Shown here piece by piece: positions 1-7,030 of a DNA stretch of 10,620 nt (positions are counted from its first letter, which is position 1; every line of letters begins with the position of its first letter). The stretch comes from Thiotrichaceae bacterium (lineage in GTDB: Bacteria > Pseudomonadota > Gammaproteobacteria > Thiotrichales > Thiotrichaceae). Position numbers and translations under genes: made by a program. The notes under the pieces are model-generated. The model had not been told where the DNA came from. It worked only from the letters and a program-made list of their open reading frames with translations, and ran no database searches. The DNA lies in the NCBI GenBank assembly GCA_027009095.1, contig JALVDG010000221.1:1-10620 (forward strand). The letters run 5' to 3'.

Positions 1-1236
1 AGTGCAGAGTCAAGTACTACTGCTACCACGGCAGACAGTGAAGTAAAAGATGCTGCTGATGAGTCGGATGATTCAAAAAAGTCGGAAGAGACTGAGGGAG
101 AAAATAATACCTCTGAAAGTCAAGCAACAGACACGCCAGAGACATCTACTCCAGAAGAAAGCGAGGAAAAAAAAACAGTAGAGCCAGCAGCGGAGTCAAC
201 AAATAGTACGAAAGACAATGCTGATAAAGTTGCTGCTGTCGCTGGTGCGGCAGCAGCGGCAGTTGCTACAACTGAAAAAAAAACAGCGACTGATTCAAAG
301 CAAGATAATTCACAAAGCGTAGAAGCTAATACGGCTGCCGAGTCTGCAACGGAGTCACAAACTTCTACAACAGAAGACGCTAGCACGACAGGGCAAGGCG
401 CTTCGGAAAATACAGAAGCGAAGTCTGCAATGGAGTCACAGGACTCTACAACAGCAGGTTCTAGCAGTTCAGAACAGGATAATTCAGGAAGTACAGAAAC
501 TGCTGTAGCAGATCAGGCTAATGAGTCAACACCTTCCCCTGAGCAGTCAAAACAAGAACTAGCGACTAGCTCGACTACAGAGGCACAAGCAACGAGTAGT
601 ACATCTAGTACTACTTATATGTCTGCTGAAAATGCAAGAGGTACGGTTGTGATTATGCATGGCTGTGACTATAAGCCAGAGAGTGAAGACAATATTGTGC
701 GTTCACTGCATGAAAATTTACCAAAAGAAGGTTGGAATACTCTCTCTCTAGCATTGCCAAATTTAAGTGCATCAAGCACTTATAAAGACCTTGAAGGCAT
801 TATGCCCGATGCAGCCTCTCGCATAGAATCAGCGATAGCAATGGCAAAAGAAAAAAGCCAAACCCCCGTCGTGCTGTTAGCACATGGTTGTGGTGCTCAA
901 ATTGCACTCGCTTGGATGGAAGTAAAAGGCAGCGATACAATAGATGGCTATATTGGTTTAGGTGCGGGTATTATGAATACATCTGCTGATGATTTGAAGC
1001 ACTTACGTTTACCACTTGAAAAAATGAAGTTTCCACAGCTTGATATTTTTGGCTCAGCAGATAATGAAGCTGTTTTGAAAACAGCACCTAAGCGTTTAAG
1101 TTATATAAACCGTGCAGCAAATCCTTCTTCACGTCAGAAAGTTATCCAAGGTGCTGATCATAATATGACAGGTAAAGAAAAAGAGCTGTCAGAAGTAGTG
1201 GTTAAGTGGTTAAATGGATTGGCTTTTAAAAAGTAA
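1..1236 (+). CDS. DUF3530-like alpha/beta-hydrolase-fold protein with long low-complexity N-terminal segment (5' partial)
   Basis: The reading frame is open from base 1 without a stop, so the true start lies outside the window; the ATG at 430 is internal to the low-complexity part. About 205 visible residues are rich in Ser, Thr, Ala, Glu and Gln, with a short Ala/Val stretch near 223-270. The folded part starts near base 640 (GTVVIMHGC) and looks like the DUF3530 family: an oxyanion-type HG turn at 658-663, an elbow AHGCGAQ at 880-900, a DIFGSAD strand-loop at 1042-1062 and a late GADH at 1150-1161. The Ser expected in a GxSxG elbow is Gly here (886-888), so hydrolase activity is doubtful. 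DUF3530 proteins have no established function. The N-terminal segment may be a flexible linker after an unseen signal peptide. The stop is TAA at 1234, followed by a strong terminator. Confidence 0.75.
   Translation, partial: SAESSTTATTADSEVKDAADESDDSKKSEETEGENNTSESQATDTPETSTPEESEEKKTVEPAAESTNSTKDNADKVAAVAGAAAAAVATTEKKTATDSKQDNSQSVEANTAAESATESQTSTTEDASTTGQGASENTEAKSAMESQDSTTAGSSSSEQDNSGSTETAVADQANESTPSPEQSKQELATSSTTEAQATSSTSSTTYMSAENARGTVVIMHGCDYKPESEDNIVRSLHENLPKEGWNTLSLALPNLSASSTYKDLEGIMPDAASRIESAIAMAKEKSQTPVVLLAHGCGAQIALAWMEVKGSDTIDGYIGLGAGIMNTSADDLKHLRLPLEKMKFPQLDIFGSADNEAVLKTAPKRLSYINRAANPSSRQKVIQGADHNMTGKEKELSEVVVKWLNGLAFKK
340..468 (+). repeat. Imperfect in-frame duplication (81 bp offset) in the low-complexity segment
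   Basis: The stretch starting at 340 (codons for ESATESQTSTT) reappears at 421 (KSAMESQDSTT), an offset of 81 bases or 27 codons, with most bases conserved over about 48 positions. It keeps the reading frame, so the disordered segment appears to have grown by tandem duplication. A shorter related stretch (AESTNSTK) lies further upstream, near 190. Confidence 0.6.
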
Positions 1237-1267
1237 TACAATTCCTTTAAATTTCTGATTTCTGTAG

Positions 1268-1327
1268 GAGTCCACGCTTTAGAGACTGTGCGAATCACGC
1301 AAGCTAAAGTATGGACTCTTTTTATTT
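1268..1327 (+). terminator. Long palindromic rho-independent terminator after the DUF3530-like gene
   Basis: Left arm 1268-1282 (gagtccacgctttag) pairs with right arm 1304-1318 (ctaaagtatggactc). Fourteen of 15 positions pair, counting one G-T wobble. A T-rich tract, tttttattt, follows at 1319-1327. The loop contains a smaller tgcg/cgca pairing. It lies 31 bases past the TAA of the upstream gene and separates it from mnmG. The arms are longer than a simple terminator needs, so it may also be a dispersed REP-like palindrome. Confidence 0.8.
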
Positions 1328-1368
1328 GAAAATTATTTATCTGAAAAGCTATATATGTTCTATATAAA
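1326..1368 (+). promoter_or_regulatory. Candidate sigma70-type promoter(s) for mnmG
   Basis: Two overlapping matches lie just past the terminator: TTGAAA (1326-1331) with TATATA (1350-1355) at 18 bp, and CTGAAA (1341-1346) with TATAAA (1363-1368) at 16 bp. Both would give a leader of roughly 65-80 nt. The region is AT-rich, so matches come cheaply and this is only a candidate. Confidence 0.35.
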
Positions 1369-1437
1369 GTAAGTAACATTGTTTCATCTGCCTTCCTAAG
1401 GTAAGCTCTTTCGCATTACCCTCACTGATAAAAAATC

Positions 1438-3324
1438 ATGTATTACCCTCAATCTTACGATGTCATTGTTATTGGCGGCGGTCACGCTGGAACTGAAGCT
1501 GCCCTTGCTGCTGCCCGAATGGGACAGAAAACCCTGCTACTTACTCATAATATCGAAACTATCGGTCAAATGAGTTGCAACCCTGCGATAGGAGGGATTG
1601 GCAAAGGACATCTGGTGAAAGAAATTGATGCGCTAGGCGGTGCAATGGGCTTAGCTGCCGATATTGGTGGCATTCATTTTCGTACTTTAAATTCTCGCAA
1701 AGGTCCTGCTGTACGTGCGACACGCGCTCAAGCGGATCGAATACGTTATAAAGCAGCTATTCTTAAATTTGTAGAAAACCAAGAAAATCTCGATATTTTT
1801 ATGCAAGCAGTGAATGATCTGATTGTTGAAGGTGAGACTGTCACAGGTGTTCGCACAGAAATGGGGTTAGATTTTGCGGCAAAAAGTGTTGTATTAACTG
1901 TTGGTACTTTTTTAGGTGGGAGAATACACATAGGTCTACAAAATCAATCAGGGGGAAGAGCAGGTGATCCACCTTCAATCGCTTTAGCTGATCGTTTGCG
2001 TGAGTTACCTTTTCGTGTAGATCGTCTAAAAACGGGTACACCGCCACGCATTGATTCTCGCAGTATTGATTACAGCCAACTGCAAGAGCAAGCAGGGGAT
2101 ACCCCAACACCGGTATTTTCCTATCTAGGTACTCGAGATTTACATCCACGACAAATATCGTGTCATATCACGCATACTAATACAAAAACACATGAGATTA
2201 TTCATGGTGGGTTAGACCGTTCGCCAATGTACTCAGGTATTATCGAAGGAACAGGACCACGTTACTGCCCATCCATTGAAGATAAAATCATTCGCTTTGC
2301 CGATAAAGACAGTCATCAAATATTTATAGAGCCAGAAGGTTTAGATACCTATGAAGTTTATCCTAACGGTATTTCTACGAGCTTACCGTTTGATGTGCAA
2401 GTTGAAATGATACGCTCTATTGTCGGTTTTGAAAATGCTCATATCACTCGACCTGGTTATGCGATTGAATATGATTATTTTGATCCACGTGATCTCAAAC
2501 CATCGTTAGAGACTAAGCATCTAAAAGGTTTATTTTTTGCGGGACAAATAAACGGTACAACAGGCTATGAAGAGGCTGGCGCACAAGGCTTATTAGCAGG
2601 TTTAAATGCTGCCTTGCAGGTACAAGAAAAACCTGCATGGTCACCCAAGCGAAGTGAAGCATATATTGGTGTTTTAGTTGATGATCTTATTACTCAAGGC
2701 ACATTAGAGCCGTATCGTATGTTCACTAGTCGTGCAGAGCATCGTTTATTATTGCGTGAAGACAATGCCGATTTACGCTTAACTGAAATTGGTCGAAAGT
2801 TAGGCTTAGTTGATGATACACGTTGGAAATTATTTAATGAAAAACGTGAAAAAATAGAACAGGAGATGCAACGCTTTCGTGATTTTTGTCTGCGACCTGA
2901 TGATATTAGCGACGCAGAAAGTGAAGCAGTCTTCAAAGGTAAATTAAGCCGTGAATATCGTCTTAATGAATTATTACGTCGTCCTGGTGTAACCTATGAT
3001 GCGCTCGTCAACTTGGCGTGTGTTGGTAAAGTTGTTGATGATAAAAGCGTGGCAGAGCAAGTTGAAATTCAGTTTAAATATGCAGGTTATATTGATCGTC
3101 AACAAAATGAGATTGATAAACAGCGTCGTAACGAAGAAACATTATTACCTGAAAATATTGAATACGATCAAGTACATGGCTTATCAAATGAAGCACTACA
3201 AAAATTAACAGATCAACGCCCCGTTAGCATTGGTCAGGCATCACGCATACCTGGGATTACTCCTGCCACCATTTCTTTATTATTGGTTCACTTAAAGAAA
3301 AACAGCTATCAAAAACAGGGTTAG
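1438..3324 (+). CDS. mnmG: tRNA uridine-5-carboxymethylaminomethyl(34) synthesis enzyme MnmG
   Basis: MnmG (GidA) works with MnmE to install the carboxymethylaminomethyl group on the wobble uridine of certain tRNAs, using FAD and methylene-tetrahydrofolate, in the cytosol. At 628 residues it matches the E. coli protein in length and near-continuously in sequence. The N-terminal FAD-binding motif GGGHAG is at residues 13-18. MSCNPAIGG follows with Cys47, then [14 protein letters not shown], and [11 protein letters not shown] with Cys277; these two Cys correspond to the conserved pair in E. coli MnmG. The C-terminal helical MnmE/tRNA-binding part ends with [17 protein letters not shown] 1438 is chosen because the N-terminus aligns exactly with E. 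coli (MFYPDPFDV). There is no good Shine-Dalgarno sequence just upstream. rsmG follows after 7 bases, so the two are very likely co-transcribed. Confidence 0.98.
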   Translation: MYYPQSYDVIVIGGGHAGTEAALAAARMGQKTLLLTHNIETIGQMSCNPAIGGIGKGHLVKEIDALGGAMGLAADIGGIHFRTLNSRKGPAVRATRAQADRIRYKAAILKFVENQENLDIFMQAVNDLIVEGETVTGVRTEMGLDFAAKSVVLTVGTFLGGRIHIGLQNQSGGRAGDPPSIALADRLRELPFRVDRLKTGTPPRIDSRSIDYSQLQEQAGDTPTPVFSYLGTRDLHPRQISCHITHTNTKTHEIIHGGLDRSPMYSGIIEGTGPRYCPSIEDKIIRFADKDSHQIFIEPEGLDTYEVYPNGISTSLPFDVQVEMIRSIVGFENAHITRPGYAIEYDYFDPRDLKPSLETKHLKGLFFAGQINGTTGYEEAGAQGLLAGLNAALQVQEKPAWSPKRSEAYIGVLVDDLITQGTLEPYRMFTSRAEHRLLLREDNADLRLTEIGRKLGLVDDTRWKLFNEKREKIEQEMQRFRDFCLRPDDISDAESEAVFKGKLSREYRLNELLRRPGVTYDALVNLACVGKVVDDKSVAEQVEIQFKYAGYIDRQQNEIDKQRRNEETLLPENIEYDQVHGLSNEALQKLTDQRPVSIGQASRIPGITPATISLLLVHLKKNSYQKQG

Positions 3325-3331
3325 ACTCGCC

Positions 3332-3961
3332 ATGACAACACTTCCACTTGATGATTATTGGGCGCAAGGTCTAGCTACTTTAGATTGCAATGCAACTGAG
3401 GAGCAGCTAAGTAAACTCAAACAATATGTAGACTTGCTACATCGTTGGAACAAGACCTACAACCTTACGTCGATACGAGAGCCACGTCAGATGATACCCG
3501 TGCATATCTTTGATAGCCTTTCGGTTGCTCCTTATATAGAAGGAAAAAACTGTTTAGATGTGGGCAGTGGAGGCGGGCTACCTGGTATTCCTCTTGCAAT
3601 TATGCAGCCGCAACGACAGTTTACTTTGCTTGATACAAACGGTAAAAAAACACGCTTTATGCAACAAGCGGTCATCGAGCTTCGCTTAAATAATGTAAAA
3701 GTGGTTCATGCACGTGTTGAAGTGTATCAATTCGATCAATTATTCGACATTATTATAAGTAGAGCTTTCGCGTCCGTCGTAAACTTTATAAATACTTCCT
3801 CTAAACACCTCGCTGAAAATGGACAGATATTAGCGATGAAAGGACAATATCCTGAGGATGAATTGTCTCTATTACCTCCTGAATTTACAGTAAAATACAG
3901 TAAAATATTAACAATTCCAGACTTGCCTGGTAGTCGATGTATTATTTCTTTTATAAAATAA
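3332..3961 (+). CDS. rsmG: 16S rRNA (guanine(527)-N(7))-methyltransferase RsmG
   Basis: RsmG (GidB) uses S-adenosylmethionine to methylate N7 of G527 in 16S rRNA; its loss is known to give low-level streptomycin resistance. The 209 residues are the usual length for the family. Visible signatures are NLTSIREP (44-51), HIFDSL (58-63), the SAM-binding loop DVGSGGGLPG (76-85), LLDTNGKKTRF (99-109) and SRAFAS (143-148). The position after LLD is usually Ser and is Thr here, a mild change. The start is 7 bases past the mnmG TAG, with no clear Shine-Dalgarno sequence, suggesting translational coupling. The gene continues the classical gidA-gidB order, but parA/parB do not follow. Confidence 0.97.
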   Translation: MTTLPLDDYWAQGLATLDCNATEEQLSKLKQYVDLLHRWNKTYNLTSIREPRQMIPVHIFDSLSVAPYIEGKNCLDVGSGGGLPGIPLAIMQPQRQFTLLDTNGKKTRFMQQAVIELRLNNVKVVHARVEVYQFDQLFDIIISRAFASVVNFINTSSKHLAENGQILAMKGQYPEDELSLLPPEFTVKYSKILTIPDLPGSRCIISFIK

Positions 3962-3962
3962 A

Positions 3963-4049
3963 CTAATGTATCGAATAGAAAATACCATTGATAAGGGGCT
4001 TACATTAGAAAAACTCTATGTTAGGATGCGCGCTCCTTAGGTCATAGAG
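3963..4049 (+). promoter_or_regulatory. Two consecutive inverted repeats in the rsmG to transglycosylase gap
   Basis: The first pair is ctaatgta (3963-3970) with tacattag (4001-4008), 8 bp perfect around a 30-base interior. The second is ctctatg (4014-4020) with catagag (4043-4049), 7 bp perfect, with an inner agga/tcct pairing (4023-4026 and 4034-4037) around a GC-rich loop. Neither is followed by a T tract, so they do not look like terminators. The second ends 8 bases before the next ATG and could shape the leader RNA. Function is unknown. Confidence 0.5.
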
Positions 4050-4057
4050 AAATGTGA

Positions 4058-4738
4058 ATGAACATTCAGCAACGTATTTGGGTCGGATTAAGTCTATTCA
4101 CCCTAATAACTATCAGCACTGGTGCTCAAGCAAAAAGTAAAGCTAAAATTAAAACCTGTGCAGATCTGAAAACAAGCAGCATTCTTAAAAAAGCACGTCC
4201 TTTTAAGTCAACGATTGAGAAATATGCTCGTTTACATAATGTGAATGCAGATTTTGTACTTGCAATTGCGGCAGTTGAAACCTGCTTTAATTCTCGCGCA
4301 GTATCCCCAGTGGGAGCGAGAGGTCTAATGCAGTTAATGCCAGCAACAGCAAAACGTTTTGGCGTAAGATATCGCTCAAATGCACGTCAAAATGTAAAAG
4401 GTGGTACTAAATATCTAAGATTTTTAATGAGGCGTTATAAGTCTAATATGCGTTATGTAGCGGCAGCTTATAATGCGGGGGAGGGTAGAGTAGATCGTTA
4501 CAAGGGAGTGCCACCTTATCGCGAAACTCGCCGCTATGTTAGAAATGTATTAACTGTTTATAACAAGTTATCTCAGTACCGTAAAAGGCAGCAGTCACAA
4601 GATAAAAAGCAACAAAATACTGTACGTTTGAATAAAAAATATAAGCAGGAAGTTGATCTTATTAAACCCACTCCTAAGTATCGACGCACGAGTGAGAAAA
4701 AAGAGTTTCTTTATGCAGTCAATTTGCTATTGGGGTGA
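4058..4738 (+). CDS. Exported lytic transglycosylase, SLT (Slt70-like catalytic) domain
   Basis: This is a predicted periplasmic or outer-membrane-facing murein lytic transglycosylase, cleaving the MurNAc-GlcNAc bond to give 1,6-anhydro ends. The 226 residues start with a signal peptide: positively charged N-end, hydrophobic core about 7-20, and a plausible cut after AQA (23-25). The SLT domain runs about 50-170. Its catalytic Glu is E74 in AAVETCFNSRAVS (71-83), then GARGLMQLMPATAKRFGV (86-103), AAYNAGEGRV (136-144) and the PPYRETRRYV box (152-161). The family usually has Ser after the catalytic Glu; here it is Thr. Cys34 and Cys76 could form a disulfide. The C-terminal tail (about 175-226) is basic and of unknown role. 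No lipobox is seen. It is probably separate from mnmG-rsmG, given the 96-base structured gap. Which Mlt subgroup it belongs to cannot be decided here. Confidence 0.9.
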   Translation: MNIQQRIWVGLSLFTLITISTGAQAKSKAKIKTCADLKTSSILKKARPFKSTIEKYARLHNVNADFVLAIAAVETCFNSRAVSPVGARGLMQLMPATAKRFGVRYRSNARQNVKGGTKYLRFLMRRYKSNMRYVAAAYNAGEGRVDRYKGVPPYRETRRYVRNVLTVYNKLSQYRKRQQSQDKKQQNTVRLNKKYKQEVDLIKPTPKYRRTSEKKEFLYAVNLLLG

Positions 4739-4753
4739 AATATTAATTAATTT

Positions 4754-4905
4754 GTAACTACTCAGTTTGCACTCTATTTTGCCCGATTTCTGCGTTAAAA
4801 GTGCTCGTTTATAAGGATAACCCCTGACCTCTTGCCTGCCTTGAGCTTGAACAAAATAGAGCGTAATCTGAGCAGTTACCGATTATGATTATGCTGAGTA
4901 GTTAC
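4754..4905. repeat. MITE-like nested-palindrome repeat, copy A
   Basis: The outer arms are gtaactactcag (4754-4765) and ctgagtagttac (4894-4905), a perfect 12 bp inverted repeat. Nested inside are ctctattttg (4772-4781) and caaaatagag (4852-4861), perfect over 10 bp. A further near-copy of the right end, ctgagcagttac, lies at 4868-4879, so a symmetric 126 bp core (4754-4879) is also possible. There is no ORF of note. Copy B at 7031-7172 aligns along the whole length, sharing cccgattt, tgcgttaaaagtgctc and gccttga. It occupies the gap between two convergent genes. No clear target-site duplication is visible apart from flanking T runs. Confidence 0.85.
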
Positions 4906-4918
4906 TTTTTTGTAACTA
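4899..4918. repeat. tagttac/gtaacta hairpin with a T6 loop at the edge of repeat copy A
   Basis: tagttac (4899-4905) and gtaacta (4912-4918) form a 7 bp perfect inverted repeat around six T residues. The right arm resembles the start of the repeat's own terminal arm (gtaacta), so it may be a remnant of a neighbouring repeat end. It overlaps the sensor gene's run of stop codons. It could act as a weak transcription-end signal, but no T tract follows the stem on either strand. Confidence 0.5.
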
Positions 4919-4921
4919 TTA

Positions 4922-5809
4922 TCAATCAGTAATTCTCACTTTAGAATATTTAATCAAAACAAACATGAGTAAAAATAATGCCAGTACCACAATAAAAATA
5001 ACCACAAAGGCTTCTTTCCATAGGCTGTAGAGGTACTGTTTTTCAAACTCAGTGTCAGGTAGTGCGACTAAACGCCAGTCTGAATGAGGAATATTTTTAT
5101 AGACCCGAATGAGTCTTTGCTCCTCTTTTGTTAAATTAACGGCACGAGAAATTTGATCTCTCGTTCCTTCTTTGCTTACTTCAATTAATGTGGGTTGGGA
5201 TTGTTTGACTATCATCAATGTTTGTCCAGGTATTTCATGTGTTTTTAAAATATCAGTAATCTCCTTCACATAGAAACTGGCGAAAAACAGCGATGCTGTG
5301 TTCGTATTTGTTTTTAAGGGCGACATAATATCAAAGTGATAATTAAAAGGTTGAGGATGTATAAAGACGTTATTTTGCACCGATGAATTACTATTTTTTA
5401 CTATCTTGGCAAACTCTTTTAGGTCTTTTTGACAAGCTTCTCCTACCAGAGAATCTACATCTAATAAGGTCGGTATGCCTTGCTGATTGGTGATGGTATA
5501 AGTAAAAAAATCAGGAAAGCGTTGTTGCAGACGATATTTAATATTAGCTGCTGTTTTAGCGTCCATAGGAAATGAAGTCAATTTTGAAAGAAGTGGTGCG
5601 TATTCATCAATAAATAGGCGAACATGACGATGCTTATTAAGAAGTTGTAGGTTAATAGCATAGCTTGCGCCTTGGACGGAAGATTGTTGAATTGTATTTT
5701 GGTGGTCTTTAAATTCCCTCTCTCGCTGCATGGTGTATATAATTAAAATAATAGCAGTTATCAGAACAAACATCGCTGCTATTAGAAAAAGCTCTAGCCG
5801 TTTTAACAT
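4922..5809 (-). CDS. Two-TM membrane protein with periplasmic sensor-like domain and no output domain
   Basis: The 295-residue protein has a TM helix at about 5-27 and a second at about 267-287, leaving a periplasmic domain of about 240 residues between them. That domain contains DVDSLVGEACQKDL (117-130), HPQPFNYHFDIM (151-162), FFASFY (175-180), TLIEVSKEGTRD (207-218) and IPHSDWRLVALPD (240-252). This layout (TM, CACHE-like domain, TM) is typical of the sensor half of diguanylate cyclases or other signalling proteins. I infer the family from architecture, not from a search. Only about 8 residues follow TM2, so GGDEF, HAMP, kinase and chemotaxis output modules are all absent. The ATG at 5809 has GAGGGA just upstream. 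The gene is convergent with the transglycosylase and divergent from the SDR gene. Its stop is followed by two more in-frame stops, right beside repeat copy A. It may be a truncated sensor or a stand-alone one. Confidence 0.8.
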   Translation of the reverse strand: MLKRLELFLIAAMFVLITAIILIIYTMQREREFKDHQNTIQQSSVQGASYAINLQLLNKHRHVRLFIDEYAPLLSKLTSFPMDAKTAANIKYRLQQRFPDFFTYTITNQQGIPTLLDVDSLVGEACQKDLKEFAKIVKNSNSSVQNNVFIHPQPFNYHFDIMSPLKTNTNTASLFFASFYVKEITDILKTHEIPGQTLMIVKQSQPTLIEVSKEGTRDQISRAVNLTKEEQRLIRVYKNIPHSDWRLVALPDTEFEKQYLYSLWKEAFVVIFIVVLALFLLMFVLIKYSKVRITD

Positions 5810-5841
5810 ATTCCCTCATCATTTCATTATTAGTGTTTATA

Positions 5842-5872
5842 GTTATAGCATTGTTTTTTTAAAACAATTCAA
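5842..5872 (-). promoter_or_regulatory. Candidate extended -10 promoter for the sensor gene
   Basis: Read on the minus strand, TGCTATAAC (plus 5842-5850) matches an extended -10 element, with TTGAAT (plus 5867-5872) 19 bp upstream of the hexamer. The spacing is long for a -35, so the extended -10 carries the case. The leader to the ATG at 5809 would be about 25 nt. An 8 bp inverted repeat attgtttt/aaaacaat (5850-5868) sits between the two elements. Confidence 0.4.
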
Positions 5873-5903
5873 CCTTTTGTCTGAATTTTTTTAATGCAGG
5901 ATT

Positions 5904-5934
5904 CATTAAATGTATAGGTAGGATACTTTTAATG
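5904..5934. promoter_or_regulatory. Operator-like inverted repeat in the divergent intergenic region
   Basis: cattaaatgtat (5904-5915) and atacttttaatg (5923-5934) are inverted repeats matching at 11 of 12 positions around a 7-base spacer (aggtagg). It lies about 95 bases upstream of the sensor ATG and about 170 bases upstream of the SDR ATG. It could be a dimer binding site. The rest of 5810-6105 holds no ORF above about 15 codons. A TTGACA at 5986-5991 has no good -10 at standard spacing. Confidence 0.4.
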
Positions 5935-6105
5935 GAGTAAAATCATGTCGTTATAAATATACACTCATTTATGATCTATCGAAACTTGACAATTAGAGCT
6001 TCCTTAATCAAGTAAATGATCGCTTATGCTTAACAAACGTGTGAGTGATTTCTTTACTGGCTTAGGGAATGTAAAATTGCACTATTTTTAAACCAAAATA
6101 ATATT

Positions 6106-6990
6106 ATGGATAATAATATCTGGATCATAGGTTGCGGTGATATAGGTCGTCGTGTTGCAAGACTTTATTTAAAAGACTTTTCTAAGATAGATCTGAAGAT
6201 ACACGCCTTAGTTAGTAGCAATCAATCTAAAAGACAGTGTGAAGAACTTGGTTTAGAGACGATAGCAGTTGATTTAGATGCTAAAGAATCTAAAAAGATG
6301 TTATTAAATATCACAAAAACAATCAAAAACTCCTCTCTATTTTACTTTACTCCTCCACCACGAGTAGGGCGAGAAGATACTCGTTTTAAGTATTTTCTAA
6401 ACGCTTTGACCTCATTACCTAAGCGCATTGTTTTAATTAGTACAACAGGTGTTTATGGAGATTCAAAAGGAGCATGGATTGATGAGAGCTTTGGAGTAAA
6501 CCCAAAGGCAGATAGAGCGCATAGACGATTATCGGCAGAGCAAACTTTAGTACAATGGGCGCAAGATAATAATCGAGAATATATTATTCTGCGTGTACCA
6601 GGTATTTATGCAAAAGACCGTTTGCCTTTAGCACGTTTAAAGAAAGGCTTGCCTGTTGTAAATAGTCGTGAAGCGGCTTGGACAAATCGAATTCATGCCG
6701 ATGATTTAGCAATGGTCTGTCGTGCTGCGATGGAGTCTAATATTAGTGGAGAGATTTATAATGTAACAGATGGTCAGCCAAGTACCATGACTGAATACTT
6801 TAATCAGGTTGCAGATTACGTTAATTTAGCTCGTCCACCACAAATTAGCATGCAGGAAGCTGAGCAAACGTTGAGTGCAGGAATGGTATCCTATTTGCGA
6901 GAATCAAGACGTATTAGTAACACTAAAATGTTAAAGGGTTTGCAGGTAGAGTTACGCTATCCAAGCCTGAAGGAAGGCTTAAAAAAATAA
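6106..6990 (+). CDS. YeeZ-like NAD(P)-binding atypical SDR / epimerase-fold protein
   Basis: This is a cytosolic Rossmann-fold protein of the NAD-dependent epimerase/extended SDR superfamily. It resembles E. coli YeeZ, whose reaction is not established. The dinucleotide-binding motif GCGDIG is at residues 9-14, right at the N-terminus, which supports ATG 6106 even though no Shine-Dalgarno sequence is visible (upstream is A/T only). STTGVYGD (112-119) is the active-site strand, IILRVPGIYA (160-169) and NRIHADDLA (194-202) are typical epimerase-family motifs, and YNVTDGQPST is at 218-227. The YxxxK pair expected before the conserved AE (144-145) reads R137-xxx-R141, so classical SDR chemistry looks unlikely. 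The C-terminal RRISNTKML...RYPS pattern also matches YeeZ-type proteins. At 294 residues it is slightly longer than E. coli YeeZ. It stands alone, between the divergent sensor gene and repeat copy B. Confidence 0.85.
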   Translation: MDNNIWIIGCGDIGRRVARLYLKDFSKIDLKIHALVSSNQSKRQCEELGLETIAVDLDAKESKKMLLNITKTIKNSSLFYFTPPPRVGREDTRFKYFLNALTSLPKRIVLISTTGVYGDSKGAWIDESFGVNPKADRAHRRLSAEQTLVQWAQDNNREYIILRVPGIYAKDRLPLARLKKGLPVVNSREAAWTNRIHADDLAMVCRAAMESNISGEIYNVTDGQPSTMTEYFNQVADYVNLARPPQISMQEAEQTLSAGMVSYLRESRRISNTKMLKGLQVELRYPSLKEGLKK

Positions 6991-6994
6991 ACTA

Positions 6995-7020
6995 GATACA
7001 GTACTAGTTACTGTGTCTTT
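6995..7020 (+). terminator. Weak hairpin terminator after the SDR gene
   Basis: gatacagta (6995-7003) pairs with tactgtgtc (7009-7017), 9 bp including one G-T wobble, around a 5-base loop. Only three T residues follow (7018-7020). It begins 5 bases past the TAA. The stem is AT-rich and the T tract short, so efficiency is uncertain; repeat copy B just downstream may add to it. Confidence 0.45.
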
Positions 7021-7030
7021 GTACTAGCTC

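Noticed and set aside
120..386. Minus-strand 88-codon open frame rich in Ser, Val and Ala
   Set aside because: It is antisense to the low-complexity coding segment; the biased composition of that segment removes stops on the other strand. No ribosome site or family resemblance.
1746..2149. Minus-strand open frames inside mnmG
   Set aside because: They are shadows of a fully conserved gene on the other strand, with no recognisable protein features.
5986..5991. Perfect TTGACA as a -35 for the SDR gene
   Set aside because: No acceptable -10 lies 15-19 bases downstream, so it is not called as a promoter.
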